A DNA stretch of 64,000 bases from assembly GCA_023078685.1 (NCBI GenBank), contig JALGAS010000005.1, positions 4,712,001 through 4,776,000 on the forward strand, written 5' to 3'. Under the pieces are notes generated by a model, which ran no database searches, had not been told where the DNA came from, and worked only from the letters and a program-made list of their open reading frames with translations. Shown here piece after piece: positions 12,016 through 23,831 of this stretch (the first letter of the stretch is position 1; every line of letters starts with the position of its first letter). A program made the translations under genes and the position numbers. This DNA is from Neopestalotiopsis rosae. Taxonomy: Eukaryota; Ascomycota; Sordariomycetes; Amphisphaeriales; Sporocadaceae.

Positions 12016-14145
12016 ATGGAGGACTTTGATAGAGACTCGAATGCCAGCTCCGACGAACAAGAGGACGAGTTGATGCTTGATAATGCGGAGCCCGACCCTG
12101 AACCGGAAGATAACGATCAACCGGAAGATCAAGAGCAGGACCAGGACGATGACGAAAACGAGGGCGACGATGATGACGATGGAGATAATGACGACGAGGA
12201 CGAGGATCAGCAGACTCAGGAACAGCAACGTAATACCGATAATGACGCCGGTAACGATGCCTCAAACTCGCAACCCGCTGTCACTAGAACCTCGGCGACG
12301 CCAACCCCCGCCTCGTCGCCGAAATACCGGGCCGCGGTGCGACCCGAATACCTCACTGCGAGCACGTACGATATCGTGCCGACCATGGCCGCCCCCATGT
12401 CTACGAGCATCAATGCTATCTCAGTCACGCCAGATCTCCGTTACTGGATGACCGGTGGCTCGGATGGTTACATCAGAAAATACCACGGTCCAGACACCAT
12501 CAATGGCAAGACGCTCTTGACCGTCGCGCAAAGGCATCCCTTTGTCGAGTCCGTGGTCAAGGCCGGCGTGCTGCTGTCATATTGGGAGAATGCCGAGCCA
12601 CACTCGACGTCCCAGCGCACAGAGGACCTCATCTTGAGCCCCGTCTACTCCCTGGCCGTACACTCACAGGCACTATGGCTGTTGTCAGGCTTGGAAAGCG
12701 GTGGCATCAACTTGCAGAGCGTACGGCATGACGAAGGCAAGCGCATAGCATGCCTGCAAAAGCATACTAGCGCAGTGAGCGTTTTGAACCTTGCCGCCGA
12801 TGAGAAGAGTGTCCTCAGTGGAAGTTGGGACAAGAACATATTTGATTGGGACTTGAACACGGGGGAAGTCAAACGTCAGTTTGATGCCAGTGGAAGTCAG
12901 ATTTCGGTCCTCGAGACACGGCCCATGAGCGGCGTACCCATCCCGCCCGAGGCCGCCGAGGAAGATCTCGCCAGCGATACCTTCTTCTCGAACAACAACG
13001 CCCCCCCTGCTGCCGGCGGCGATTTTGACTTTAGCCTCGATAGTGGGAACGCCAATGGCGACATGAATGGCAATGCGGGCGGCAGCTTTGGGAATGGTAA
13101 TAATCCAACAGATGACGCCATGGCTGTTGATGGTATGGATGCCCAGGGCAGTCCAGCCCACGACAGTCTCTTCGGCGGCAGTCCTGGCGCTGGTGACGAT
13201 CTATTCGGTGATAACTTTGGAGGCGATGATGATAATGAATTCTCCCGGGCCATGTTGCAAGATTCCGCTCAGGATCCGACTACCGATACTACCGGCGCCG
13301 ACAACTCGATGACAGACTTTGGTATTCCCAGCATGGAAGGTGTTGCGAACGAACAGCCCAATGATATCTCTGAAGGCACACTTATCCCCGATGGAGAGCC
13401 AATGGCCGCGAGTGAGGCACCGTTGGACGCAAGCTTTGACATGACGCAACCTTCCGAGCAAGTCACAGACTTTTCTGCAGAGCCGCTGTCTACTCAGCAA
13501 GACCCGCCTCAATCGCCTTCGGCCATCTTTGATTCTGCACCTGCACCGGAATCCCCGTCGGCCGTTTTCGCAGAAGCGCCTCCTACTCATTACGACACAA
13601 CTCAAACATCAGACTCTACGTTCCTCTCGGGCTCCATTGACGGCACGCTCAAGATATGGGACCGCCGAGTCCCCAACCCCGTAGCGCGGATTGGCACACA
13701 ATGGGGTGTACCTCCGTGGTGCATGGGCGCTTGCTGGTCCCCCGACGGCAACTGGATCTATGTTGGAAGAAGAAATGGCACAGTCGAGGAGTACAGCATT
13801 GAGAAGGCACGTGGTGGGCGCAAAGGCTGGATACCTGAGCGGACGTTCAAATTTCCAGGTGGCAGTGGAGCTGTGAGCTGTGTAAGGCCTTTGCCCAATG
13901 GTCGCCATCTCATCTGCGCCTCGCATGACATTCTCAGACTGTACGATCTACGAGCCGAAGAGAAAACCTCGAAACACTCACCACCACCATTCTTGATTGT
14001 TCCTGGTCCTCCAAGGGCGGGTGTCATCTCAAACCTATACATTGACTCGTCCAGTAGGTATATGATCTCTACGGCGGGTACACGAGGATGGGAAGGATCA
14101 TCTACAGAATGCTTGATCGGGTACGAGATTGGAGTTCCTCAATGA
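12016..14145 (+). CDS. spt8: SAGA complex subunit Spt8 (WD40 protein)
   Basis: A single exon of 709 codons starting at ATG 12016. The first 80 residues are extremely acidic (long Asp/Glu/Gln runs). WD40 repeats follow, first at about residues 130-165 (SINAISVTPDLRYWMTGGSD), then around 200-300, and again from about 525 (FLSGSIDGTLKIWDRR). The two blocks are separated by an insert of about 220 low-complexity residues rich in Gly, Asn, Asp, Pro and Ser. This arrangement, and the segment ASTYDIVPTMAAPMSTSINA, are characteristic of Spt8, the nuclear SAGA coactivator subunit that contacts TATA-binding protein. The gene is intact and stands alone with ordinary flanks. Confidence 0.93.
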   Translation: MEDFDRDSNASSDEQEDELMLDNAEPDPEPEDNDQPEDQEQDQDDDENEGDDDDDGDNDDEDEDQQTQEQQRNTDNDAGNDASNSQPAVTRTSATPTPASSPKYRAAVRPEYLTASTYDIVPTMAAPMSTSINAISVTPDLRYWMTGGSDGYIRKYHGPDTINGKTLLTVAQRHPFVESVVKAGVLLSYWENAEPHSTSQRTEDLILSPVYSLAVHSQALWLLSGLESGGINLQSVRHDEGKRIACLQKHTSAVSVLNLAADEKSVLSGSWDKNIFDWDLNTGEVKRQFDASGSQISVLETRPMSGVPIPPEAAEEDLASDTFFSNNNAPPAAGGDFDFSLDSGNANGDMNGNAGGSFGNGNNPTDDAMAVDGMDAQGSPAHDSLFGGSPGAGDDLFGDNFGGDDDNEFSRAMLQDSAQDPTTDTTGADNSMTDFGIPSMEGVANEQPNDISEGTLIPDGEPMAASEAPLDASFDMTQPSEQVTDFSAEPLSTQQDPPQSPSAIFDSAPAPESPSAVFAEAPPTHYDTTQTSDSTFLSGSIDGTLKIWDRRVPNPVARIGTQWGVPPWCMGACWSPDGNWIYVGRRNGTVEEYSIEKARGGRKGWIPERTFKFPGGSGAVSCVRPLPNGRHLICASHDILRLYDLRAEEKTSKHSPPPFLIVPGPPRAGVISNLYIDSSSRYMISTAGTRGWEGSSTECLIGYEIGVPQ

Positions 14146-14584
14146 TCCTGTTTGGGTTGTGGGAACATGACGCTTATGTCGGGTAGTATTGTTCTTTTTT
14201 CCAAGTATAGCATGGCGGCATGGGCTCGGGGATATCACAATACCTGTTGGCGCAGTAGCGTTTCGGAGTTTAGAGGACGTATGTGTCACTTAAAAGCAGT
14301 TTCATTTAAGACGACTGTAGCTTATCAATTGAACACAGATTTAGCATGATGAAACTGGTGCATATCTCAGTCAAGCATGGCAACATTGTTGAACGTGAAT
14401 GGTTTCGTCATTACTCATTAGACTGAACGGTCGTAAAACTGCTATCGCAGTGATGCTGGTAGTACAGATCAGGGCATCACATCAGTGCCCAATAGCCTTC
14501 TCACTGCAGTATGCTTCTTCCACAGGGTATTTGCCTCCTCACATTCCAATCGTGGTATCTCTGCAGGGGGGAGAAAGAAGAAAT
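14146..14584. other. Convergent 3' intergenic region
   Basis: About 440 bases between the 3' ends of spt8 and the small minus-strand gene. Nothing recognisable. Confidence 0.5.
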
Positions 14585-14869
14585 CTATCCGCGGAAAGCG
14601 TGGTTTCCCTCAATGGGCTGGCTCATCTGCGCGGCGTTGCCGCCGTGCTTGGCCTCGTGGCGGGCGAGCATGCTGTCGGCGCCGTCGACCTCGGCCTTGC
14701 CCTTGGCGGCGGTCCCTTGGTGCTTGAGCTGGCTTTCCTGCGAGGCCGGGTGCTTGGCGTTGGTGTCGAGGGCCTGGTCGGCGGCCTCGTTGACGGTGCC
14801 GCGAAGGGTCTCGCCCACGCCGTGGATGCCCTTGAGGCCCGTCTTGATGTCCTTTCCGATGCTCGACAT
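14585..14869 (-). CDS. Small hydrophilic stress-type (LEA-like) protein
   Basis: A single exon of 94 codons from ATG 14869. The protein is short, lacks Cys and Trp, and is rich in Gly, Ala, Lys, Glu, Gln and His. It starts with an amphipathic segment (SIGKDIKTGLKGIHGVGETL) followed by RGTVNEAADQALD. Small hydrophilic proteins of this pattern occur across filamentous fungi and resemble late-embryogenesis-abundant or conidiation/starvation proteins thought to protect membranes or proteins during desiccation. The function is inferred from composition only. Local GC content is clearly higher than in the flanks, which supports real coding. Confidence 0.7.
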   Translation of the reverse strand: MSSIGKDIKTGLKGIHGVGETLRGTVNEAADQALDTNAKHPASQESQLKHQGTAAKGKAEVDGADSMLARHEAKHGGNAAQMSQPIEGNHAFRG

Positions 14870-15973
14870 GGTGAGTGTTTAGTTGGTTTTTAGAATATTC
14901 TCGTGGTTGGTGTGTGCTTGGGTTTTTAGGTGTTGCGTAGGATGAGATTCTTTTGAGTTTGAGCGGTTGTGATTGAAGATAAAGTCGTGAGAGTCTTGGT
15001 CGACTTTGAAAGAGGGTATTCCGGTTTTAAACAAGTCTCTATCTCAGCAGTGACGTTATAGTATCCAACTGCCCGGCGCTTGGTAATAATTCGTACCTGC
15101 TCATCATGATCACCCGGAGCAAGTGGAAGCTAGTATGACGTAGGTTGTGGACCACTGGTGAGACCGCCAATCAAACGCAACCACACAGCGATCGCGTGGT
15201 CCACAACTACCAGAAGTCCATGTTTCCTTGGCATAAGATAATTCCATGCTTCCACCTTCACTCAAAGATCCTAGAGATCATCTCAGTAACATTCCGATCA
15301 GCAACTCCAAGTACTATGAGAACATCCGTCGATGCTTAGCCAGAAGCCTCTTCATCCAGTCAGCTGTACACTAGGTAGGATTCCTGAAGAAGACTATGCG
15401 TTGAATGGATCCTACAATATACATGATTATGTGGTAACATCATGGTGGCATCACACGAATGATACAGAACTATCCCCGAGAACCACGAGGCAGTCCTGCA
15501 TTCTTATGGTACCTGTTCGCATGCCAATAAGCCCTACAGCAGTGGTATATAAACCTCTCCGGCAGCGCGCGTCTATGGATGTTAACATTTCTCAGAGGGT
15601 CCTCCCTGCACTTCATGTGCAGAGAAGAGCACCAGTTGCCTACCGGTATGTATAATATAGGTACCTTTGTCATCCCTAAGGGAGGGGAAATAGGATAAAA
15701 AGGAATAATTATAAAAATGGATATTAAGAAATTTCGTAAATCGTTTATGGTTTTTTTATTATTATATTTATCGAGAGAAAGGTCGGTAATATTTGTACCC
15801 GGCTTGATACAGCGCTATATCTCTATGAATCTACGTCGAAGAAGCGCCGGATCGTTTGGCTTCGGACATCGTCGTCGGACATTGGTGATACGGACGTCAA
15901 TGTACTTGTCCATGCTGGTATCAATGTCGCACAAACCCTGGATACCATTGGCAAACACAACCATTATTGCCTC
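14870..15973. other. Intergenic, with an A+T-rich patch
   Basis: About 1.1 kb. The left end is the promoter of the small hydrophilic gene. Around 15680-15790 there is a strongly A+T-rich run with many A/T homopolymers. No gene, repeat unit or transposon end is evident. Confidence 0.45.
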
Positions 15974-16969
15974 CTAGTCGCAGATGCAGCTCGACACTCT
16001 CTTCCAGTCGCAGACTGTTGCGTCATGACAAGGGCACCAGAGATGGGTCGGAGGCGGAGCGTTAGGACCATAGTTTCGGTACAGCTTGTGGAATTTCTCG
16101 TCGCCGATTGCAGCAAAGTGTCGACTATACTTCTCGGCTACTAGATGGTTATGGAGTTAGCACAATGCCTGGAGGGCAAGGGAGAGTATAGGTTTGCACG
16201 AACCGCCCTTCACCCGCTGGCACAGAAACGTTTCAACCACGTATCGCATCTGTGCATGATCGCAAAGTGTGAATTTGCGCCAAAATGTAGAGGTGATGTT
16301 TTTCCGAAGTCGCCGATCATTATAGGAAGCAACGGGCACAATGAGCAGATGAACAAGCTCAAAGAGGTAAAGAGACTTCAAGAGCCTTGTCTTCTCCTCT
16401 AGTATGTACTCGATGAAGCAAGTACCACTCTTCCGTTGCAACGGGTTCAAATACATATTTGCCATGACTTCAACGACCTCTTGATGGAATGACTGAAGAC
16501 AAAGCGCTAAGTTGAGACTGAAGTAGGTATGCGGAATCGTGCGTTCCATAGCTTGGTAGCTGACGAACTTTCGAATGAAGTTGGTGGCGAGGGAGAAAAC
16601 CAAATCCTTGTTATTATGGTTGATAGGCTTAGAAAAGAGGTCAAGTCGCCTAGCCATGAAACAACTGACGGCGATGGGAAGGAGGTCCGACCCGACTGTG
16701 GATGCGATGGTTTCCAGGCAGATGAGGTAAGACGCTCCCTTGTAGGCTAGATGGACTCGCTTCGATGTCTGGATGAAAGAAAGGAGCATCTGAGCGTCCA
16801 TGGATCCCATGATCTTTTGGAGTATCTCCGTTGGAAGTCTCGTAATGACAGAATCGCTGGGAACGTCGTCGGCAAGTTTCTTGTTACGGAGACTTGTAGT
16901 AACTGGAACGACAGATCGGCTGCCAAGATGTCTGGCGCGACGAATCTTTGTCAAAAGGGAGGAACCCAT
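15974..16969 (-). CDS. F-box domain protein
   Basis: Exons 16204-16969 and 15974-16140, joined across a 63-base intron (GTTCGT donor, GCTAAC branch site, CTAG acceptor), give 310 residues. ATG 16969 sits in a good context (CCACCATGG). An F-box-like segment lies near residues 40-80: RLPTEILQKIMGSMDAQ, then LLSFIQTSKRVHLAY. F-box proteins recruit substrates to SCF ubiquitin ligases, and the rest of the protein usually decides the target. The C-terminus ends with a Cys-rich stretch (LWCPCHDATVCDW, then SSCICD) of unknown role. Fungi carry many such fast-evolving F-box proteins; the target cannot be guessed. Confidence 0.75.
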
Positions 16970-18781
16970 GGTGGCGTCGAAATTGGTAAGTGCAACGACG
17001 AGGATGAAGAACGCAGTGATCAAGAAGGTGGTAAGTGTGACGAAGGGGATGAGAATGGCATCTGCGACGATGTGAATAGCCTTGCGACGATGAAGATTGC
17101 AAGCGTGTTAATGGGTCGACAACCTCGGCGACGAAGCTGATTATCACAAGACTGTGTAATGGTAGTGGCGATGATGTTATCACAGTTACTAGTTTCAGCT
17201 GTGAAGGTGAAGAGTCGTCGACATCTGAGTAGCTGCCAGGGTGGAAAACAGTGATAGGTGGTTCGTGATTGGGAACAACCCAGGTTGGACGACGACAAGG
17301 TATAAAAAATGAGGAAGCTCATGGGTGGCAGAGCAACGAGGTGCAAACTCCAGCAGGCGCACAAACGATTGTTCGAAAATGAAAACGCCTGCCTTTGCAC
17401 ACCGGCTTGTTGCGTTTTTTTGCCGCACGGGCAGGCACGAAATTTGAATACAAGGACCTTTTCATGTCAACATCCCGCAATTCTGTTTATATACTAATGA
17501 TCATATTCACATGTCCATCCTATTAGTCCTAACTCGTTTTATTTGATCTCAGGTAGCCATGTTGATGATATTGGTGGAAGGCCGGGGTTTGATATCGGTT
17601 TCCCTGTTCTGCAAATATTATTCTTATTCTCAACTGATAGGAACAACCAAAGGTAGAAAGCAACTTCGCCACTATGAAATGGCACAGTCTTTTATTAAAT
17701 TAGGTGAAATTACATAGTACAAAAACAGCCAGATTCGTGTTCTTCGAGATCCTCTTTAGACTCTCAAACTGCACGAGTAAGGGCAGCCTGAGGCAGAAAG
17801 TCTGTGAGTCTATAATGGCAAGGCTTTCGTTATTAACGGAGGTAGCTAGATGAAGGGATATCAAAGGAAATCTGGTCAAACGTGTGCGCCTTAAGTAGCA
17901 TCATGATGACAAATTTCTCACAAATCCAGGGATGTAGTCATCCAATGGCTTACAAACGAGCGTACTCATCAAGTCAGCTTATGACTGATTGTCAGACACG
18001 AACTTGGTGACTACTCTATAAATGATGACTTTTTCCTCTCTGCTTCGGTTCAGCTAAAAGCCTGTTTCGCGCTCAGCAAATGTCAAGGACATTGAGAAGT
18101 TCCTGACTGCACAGAGGTTAGGGGGTTCGCATCATATATAGGCTCTGCACCTCCTGGGATTTCTCCGGTGATTTGTATGATAGAATTCCCTTATCATGTC
18201 GAGAGAAGTCTGTTAAAATTATGTCGAAAATATCTATGGAACTCATTATCGATTTTGAACTGCTATTAATGGAGGCAACGGTTTTGAGAGACAGAGAATG
18301 AACGTTGAGATTTTATTTCCTTTTTATCCCCACGAATAAAGAAGGCCATTGCGTCAAGAGATAGAACCAGACATGACATGACTTGCTTTGACTTGGTGCA
18401 TATGAACATTACATTGTCGTCAATACTCAAGCAGACCCATACGCCTACCCGCAAATCGGCATATAAGTGCCACAAGCAGCACTGAAGCCGCGCCACACTT
18501 GAACCCCACAGGTGACACAAACCTCGGGATCTAGCTATGATGTACCTAGGTTGCTAGGCTTTTTGGGTATGCACCCCGCGATTCGCCAAAAACAGCTTAA
18601 TCTTTTGCAACCCCCAAAGCTCCTCCAACTACCTCATGCTGATTTGATTTACTCTTCTTTCATACATAATCAGCAGTTGTTTGAGTTACTTCTCACTTTA
18701 TCTGCACCTGCCAATACGTCGTTTGGTTCTCAAATACTCACATAAAGTACGCGACCTTGAGCTCAACTCACCCGTGACATA
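16970..18781. other. Long intergenic region, no gene seen
   Basis: About 1.8 kb between the divergent F-box and pex19 genes. The open frames at 17020-17428 lack ATG starts, domains or spliced extensions and look like shadow frames. The rest, including the A+T-rich 17500-18500, shows nothing I can name. The pex19 promoter should be in the last few hundred bases. Confidence 0.45.
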
Positions 18782-19974
18782 ATGTCGGCCAGCGGCACCA
18801 ACCCCGCCAGGGAAAAGGCCGAAGCCGGTGCGCCCAGCGAGCATGTGAATGCGCCAGCGCTGGACGAGGTTCCGGACCCAGATGAAGACGACCTCGACGA
18901 TCTCGACGACCTGCTCGATGAGTTTTCCGCAGCCAAGATAGAACCTAAAGCGGCAGCAACAACAACGGCGGCGCCTTCATCATCGTCCACGAAACCAGCA
19001 GATCCCAAGGGTCCCACGATACCCACCCTCACTACCGATGTTCCAGTCGCGGATCCCAACGACCTCGACGATGAGGAGTTCCAGAAACAGCTGCAAGCTG
19101 GAATGGCGGAGCTCATGGGAGAATTTGACAAGGATGTGAGTTACTTCCCAGATTGCTCTCATGACAACACCGTGTCGCGAGTATAGCACACTAATACGTA
19201 GAGCAGCCCCAAATGCAAAAGCAGTTCAACGACTTCTTTGGAAACCTACGCGGCTCCGGTTGGCTAGACGGAAGCGAAGAACCCATCCCCGGACTCGAGG
19301 ACTCTGGAGCAGCGCCCGATGCTTCATCTTCGTCGGCCTCGAAAGGAAAGGCCGCTCCCCCTCCCCCCAGCGCCGAACAGGTGGCTGCCGAACTAAGCGA
19401 GAACGCATCCTTTCAAGAAACCATCCGCAAGACCATGGCGCGCATGCAGGCCTCCGGAGACCAGGCCACCGCCGCTGCCGCTGCCGAGGGCTCGGAGGAC
19501 GACTTCATTGCCGAGATGATGAAGGCCATGAAGGACCTGCCCGGCGCCGACGGCTCCGAGGAGGACTTTAGCAAGGTGCTGATGGGCATGATGGAGCAGC
19601 TGACGAATAAGGAAATCCTCTACGAGCCGATGCGTGAGCTCAACGAAAAGTTCCCCGGCTGGATGGAGAAGAACGGCAAGACTCTCAACAAGGAGGACAA
19701 GGATCGATATGAAGAGCAACAGCGCCTCGTGGCTGAAATGGTTGCCAAATTCGAGGAGCCGACTTATAAGGACGAAAATGTGGCCGACAGAGAATACATT
19801 GTTGATCGCATGCAGAAGGTGGGTCTTTACATGATCTTTCGACATGAGACGACATACTAATACTTTTTTGTACAGATGCAAAACGCAGGCTCACCACCAG
19901 CAGACCTCGTGGGCGATATGCCATCAGCCAAGGAAGTGTTAGATGGTCCAGACGACAACTGTGCACCTCAGTAA
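18782..19974 (+). CDS. pex19: Peroxin 19, peroxisomal membrane protein import receptor
   Basis: Exons 18782-19135, 19204-19818 and 19876-19974 give 355 residues. Pex19 is the cytosolic chaperone that binds newly made peroxisomal membrane proteins and docks at Pex3. The N-terminus is acidic (DEDDLDDLDDLLDEFSAAK), the usual Pex3-binding region. The conserved C-terminal helical domain contains FFGNLRGSGWLDG, EEDFSKVLMGMMEQLTNKEI, LYEPMRELNEKFPGW and an ERYEEQ-like helix (DRYEEQQRLVAEMVAKFEE). The protein ends in CAPQ, a CaaX farnesylation box, as expected. The second exon starts at CAG 19204; this placement keeps the frame. The gene is intact. Confidence 0.96.
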
Positions 19975-20222
19975 GACTGCAGGGCAGAGACGTGAAGTCT
20001 AAATGTTGTGTTTTGGCGACACAAATTGCATATGAAATTTGGAATGATACCAGCGGATGCTATGTTACTTGTTCATGTAATGCAAGAAATCCGCACAAAC
20101 GCCAACCCTGAATAGACGATCAACTCCAAAAATGACCCGTAGACCATGATCCTGACCAAAAACTCCAAACCGCAAATGGGTATCAAGATGCAAAAAAGGG
20201 ACCGTTCTTCATGTCCCAAGTC

Positions 20223-21033
20223 TCAAGACATATCCATTTGTCCTGACATTGCCAGGTCCTCCTGGCCCTGTTGACGATGAGATCCATCTTGTGATAGCAT
20301 GTCCATAAATATGCTGTCGTACTCATCATCTGATATTGATGGCGAGTCGGGCATTTGATGTGATTTCGGCTCAGTGTTGCCTGCCTCGTAGGCGGAAAGT
20401 ATGGCCTCCAGTTCAGCCTCTTCGTCCATGACATGCGAATCCACCATCATGTCGTCCTGCTCGACGGTTGAAGAATGTGATTGCAAAAAATCGGGTATAT
20501 CCTCCAGGTCTTCCTCGAACAAGAAACCCTCTGCATCTCTCTCCTTTTGCTGGCGTCGTTTGCGGTCCTGGTTAGACCATTCTAGCCGTAGGATCTTTGT
20601 TTGAGCATGTTAGTAAGATGGTCCCATGGTTCATGCCGAGAAATGAATGCCTCACCTCTTGATCTCCGCCTCGCCTCTCCCAAGCCTGATCGTCCCGTCT
20701 CTGTCGTACATTCTTCAAAAAGAGCTTCCGTTTTCCCTCGACTGCATTGTCACGGCTCTGTTTAAGTGGGTTCTTCTTGACGTCGCGCGTCTCGAACCGA
20801 GTCCACTTTGACTTTTCTTGGTTGCAAGCGGCAGGATTGATGGGAGAGGAAAAGAAGCCACGTCGTGGGAGCGTATTTGGATCCCGTGGTGACAACGGCG
20901 GGCTTGTTTGCGAGGCTCGAATGGGCGAGCTGGAGAGTGGTGACGAGTGTGCCGGCTTGTGGGACGTGGCCGTCGTGAAGTCGAAGTTGAATATAGGAAG
21001 ATGGGGCGATGGAGGAGACATGGTGCTCATCAT
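20223..21033 (-). CDS. Conserved-looking protein of unknown function
   Basis: Exons 20656-21033 and 20223-20594 with a 61-base intron (GTGAGG donor, TACTAACATG branch site, AAAG acceptor) give 249 residues. ATG 21033 is chosen; further Met codons follow at residues 2 and 5. I do not recognise the family. The first 70 residues are rich in Ser and Pro (likely disordered), the middle is very basic with helix-forming repeats (DVKKNPLKQSRDNAVEGKRK, NVRQRRDDQAWERR, RLEWSNQDRKRRQQKERDAE), and the last 90 are acidic with SDDEYDSIFMDML. The basic-then-acidic layout suggests a nuclear protein, but that is a guess. It is convergent with pex19. Confidence 0.7.
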
Positions 21034-21924
21034 CTTGTCTGATCCAAAAACGACCCAGGTACTTTTACGAAAAAGACCAACGAAGGAGTCTGTCCTCAAG
21101 ATGAGATCGCGAAAAATACGAACAAACAAAGAATATGTCCGCGTCCAAAGAGAATGAACTGTTGTTGTTGATTAGTGGTGATCTACTAGTACCTCTAGGT
21201 AGCTGGCGGGCGGAAGCGAAGGGACGCCGCGCCGTGACGCGCTAGATGAGTCTGCGCCAAAAGTTCAACGCGTAAAGAGGGTCGGTGGTGGAAGTGGCCA
21301 ACCAGAAAAAAGGACCCCTGCTGAAAGCATGAGGTAAGCACACAGCACGCTCGGCACGCACTGGCACTCACTCGAGAAAAAGCAAAGAAAGCTGTTCCCT
21401 GGTCGCTGGCATGTGGGATCAGGTGGAGACCCTTCTGAAGACACTGCTGACTTTTGACTGGCTTCCCGGAACGAACCCCCCTGGCTGATCCCGAATCGTA
21501 TGGGGGACTACTGGGTACACAAATGGCTCTTATGACGCTACACTCAGCTTCTGGACGCCCGGGGTTTGCCGCCATTCTAGAACGAGACTGAAGGAGGGAA
21601 AAAAAAAGTCGCTTGCACTTTTCTGGCGGCGTCCCCAACGGAAACAGCTTCATCAACGTCTTCATGGTTCCACTTTGGCCGATGAGCGCATGACCGACCC
21701 ATTGCTTGCTACGCTGTCCCGTCCTTGGTTCTGCTCACCGAGTATCCTGATATACTGTTTTGTCTTGTTGTATGCAAGCCACCATGACAGCACGGCATTG
21801 AGCTGTTTGTTACTATAGTTACACTTTGCATGCGCGGGTGGCGTCCCCTTTCTTCCCTCTTCGTGGGTCTCGCCGCCGAACCACCATCGTCTTGCGCTCG
21901 TGATGCGCAAGTAGACCGGTCGCC
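21034..21924. other. Divergent intergenic region
   Basis: About 890 bases between the unknown gene and the ABC1-family kinase, both starting from it. The overlapping open frames here lack ATG starts or domains. Nothing else is seen. Confidence 0.5.
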
Positions 21925-23831
21925 ATGAATACCTCTTGGCTCAACCCCCTGAGTCGGTTCGCGACCCAGGGTGCCAGCCGCTGGACCTGCTCGAGCTGCC
22001 GCGGCCACTTGGTCTCGCAAGCAAAGACGGCGCAACGGCCATTTAATCGGCAATACGGTACCGGCTCCTTCAAAAACTCCAAGCGAGCGCCACAGTCAAG
22101 ATCGAGAAATGTGGTTCTTACGGCCGCCGCTACGGGAACTGCTGGAGCTGGCGTCCTCGCCTTCACCGATGACATCAAATTTGGTTACGAAGCCACAGAG
22201 AGAGCAGGCAGAGTCGCCTCGGCTCTCTATATCAATATCAGCGAGTAGGCTTGCGCACGGGATCCAACACTGTTGAGGCAAGGATTCTAATTCTTATGCA
22301 GTTATCGAACAACCCTGAAGAAACGCGAATCCATCACAGACGAGGAAGAGTCCGACAAGGTGCTCAGGAAATGCCATAAACGATGTGCGGTGAGGACATT
22401 GAAAGTTCTCGAGAAGAATGGCGGCATATACATCAAGCTGGGCCAACATCTGGTATGGCGTTCATGGAGGATATCGCATGCCAGGACTGCACACTGACGA
22501 GCATATAGAGCGCCATGTCATACTTGTTACCGATCGAATGGACTGACACGTTTATCCCCCTGCAAGACAACTGCCCAGTCTCTTCATATGAATCGATTGA
22601 GCAGATGTACCGAGACGATACCGGCGAAGAGCTTCGAGATTACTTTTCAGAGTTCTCCGAGAAACCAATCGGAGCAGCTTCTTTGGCTCAAGTACATACC
22701 GCCACGATCAGAGAAAGTGGACAAAAGGTCGCGGTCAAGGTGCAACACCCCAGTCTTGCTCAATGGACACCACTGGATATCACCCTCACCAAGTTTACTT
22801 TCTCGACGCTGAAGAAATGGTTCCCCGAATATGACCTCGAATGGCTATCTCTAGAAATGGAAGAGTCGCTTCCGCAAGAGCTGGATTTCCAGTGCGAGGC
22901 GGCCAATGCGATTCGTCTCAAGCAGCACTTTGCACAGATTCCCGAATTGCCGCTTGTCGTGCCCGAAGTCATCTGGGCCAAGAAACGTGTCTTGGTCATG
23001 GCCAACGAATCAGGACATCGACTTGACGATCTGGAATATCTGGACAAGGAAGGCATCGACCGCGATGAGGTATCCGCAACCCTGGCAAAGACCTTCAACG
23101 AGATGATTTTTGGCAAGAATGCGCCACTGCACTGTGATCCCCATGGCGGCAACTTGGCTGTCCGAAAGACGAACCGGAGAAGACCTGGCGGTGCCAACTT
23201 TGAAATCATCGTTTATGACCACGGTCTGTACCGCGACATACCAGAGCATCTCCGGAGGAGCTATGCCAAAATGTGGCTTGCGGTCATTGACGGCGACATG
23301 GAAGGCATGAAGAAGTACTCTCACGAGGTAGCAGGCATCACGGAAAAGCAGTTCCCCTTGTTCGCATCGGCCATCACGGGACGTGACTATACTGTTGTCA
23401 GTTCCTCAATTATGCAGGACAGGTCCGAAGATGAGAAGAAGACCATGGGTGACGCTCTGCAAGAGGGTCTGCTCAGTGATCTGGTACAGCTACTTGGACA
23501 AGTCCCTCGAATCATTCTACTCATCCTCAAGACGAACGATCTTACCAGGAGTCTGGACGAAAACCTGCAGACACGCCAAGGGCCAATGCGAAGCTTCATG
23601 ATCTTGGCCAGATACTGCGCGCGAACCGTATTCCGGGAACAGATTGATGAGATCAAGGAGCGTGAGGGAGGGCTTTGGTGGCCTGGCAACGCGCTGAGGC
23701 TCGCGGCTGCTTGGATCGGTTTCCTGCGTGTTGAACTCAAGCTTGAGGCCTTTGAATGGTGGTTGGCGGTCAAGAGGCTCGTGGGATCCAAGACTGACTA
23801 TGCTGGGCCTCCACTAGCCAAGGCCACATGA
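21925..23831 (+). CDS. mcp2: ABC1/ADCK-family atypical kinase, mitochondrial (Mcp2-like)
   Basis: Exons 21925-22244, 22302-22452 and 22509-23831 give 597 residues. The N-terminus (MNTSWLNPLSRFATQG) is basic and amphipathic, like a mitochondrial presequence, and is followed by a hydrophobic segment near residues 64-80 (VVLTAAATGTAGAGVLAF). ABC1/UbiB kinase hallmarks follow: the KxGQ motif (YIKLGQHLSAM, completed across intron 2), the Ala-rich loop PIGAASLAQVH, the VAVKVQHP lysine, QELDF, the catalytic HCDPHGGN and the metal-binding VYDHG. In yeast the closest type is Mcp2, an inner-membrane protein linked to mitochondrial lipid homeostasis, rather than the coenzyme Q protein Coq8; that assignment rests on overall layout. 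All key residues are present. Confidence 0.9.

Noticed and set aside
15680..15790. A+T-rich run considered as a transposon or repeat-induced mutation relic
   Set aside because: It is short, with no terminal repeats, no coding remnant and no second copy visible in the window.
20572..21129. Long minus-strand frame starting at 21129
   Set aside because: The start codon there is TTG; the first ATG is 21033, and the frame past 20656 is intron sequence.
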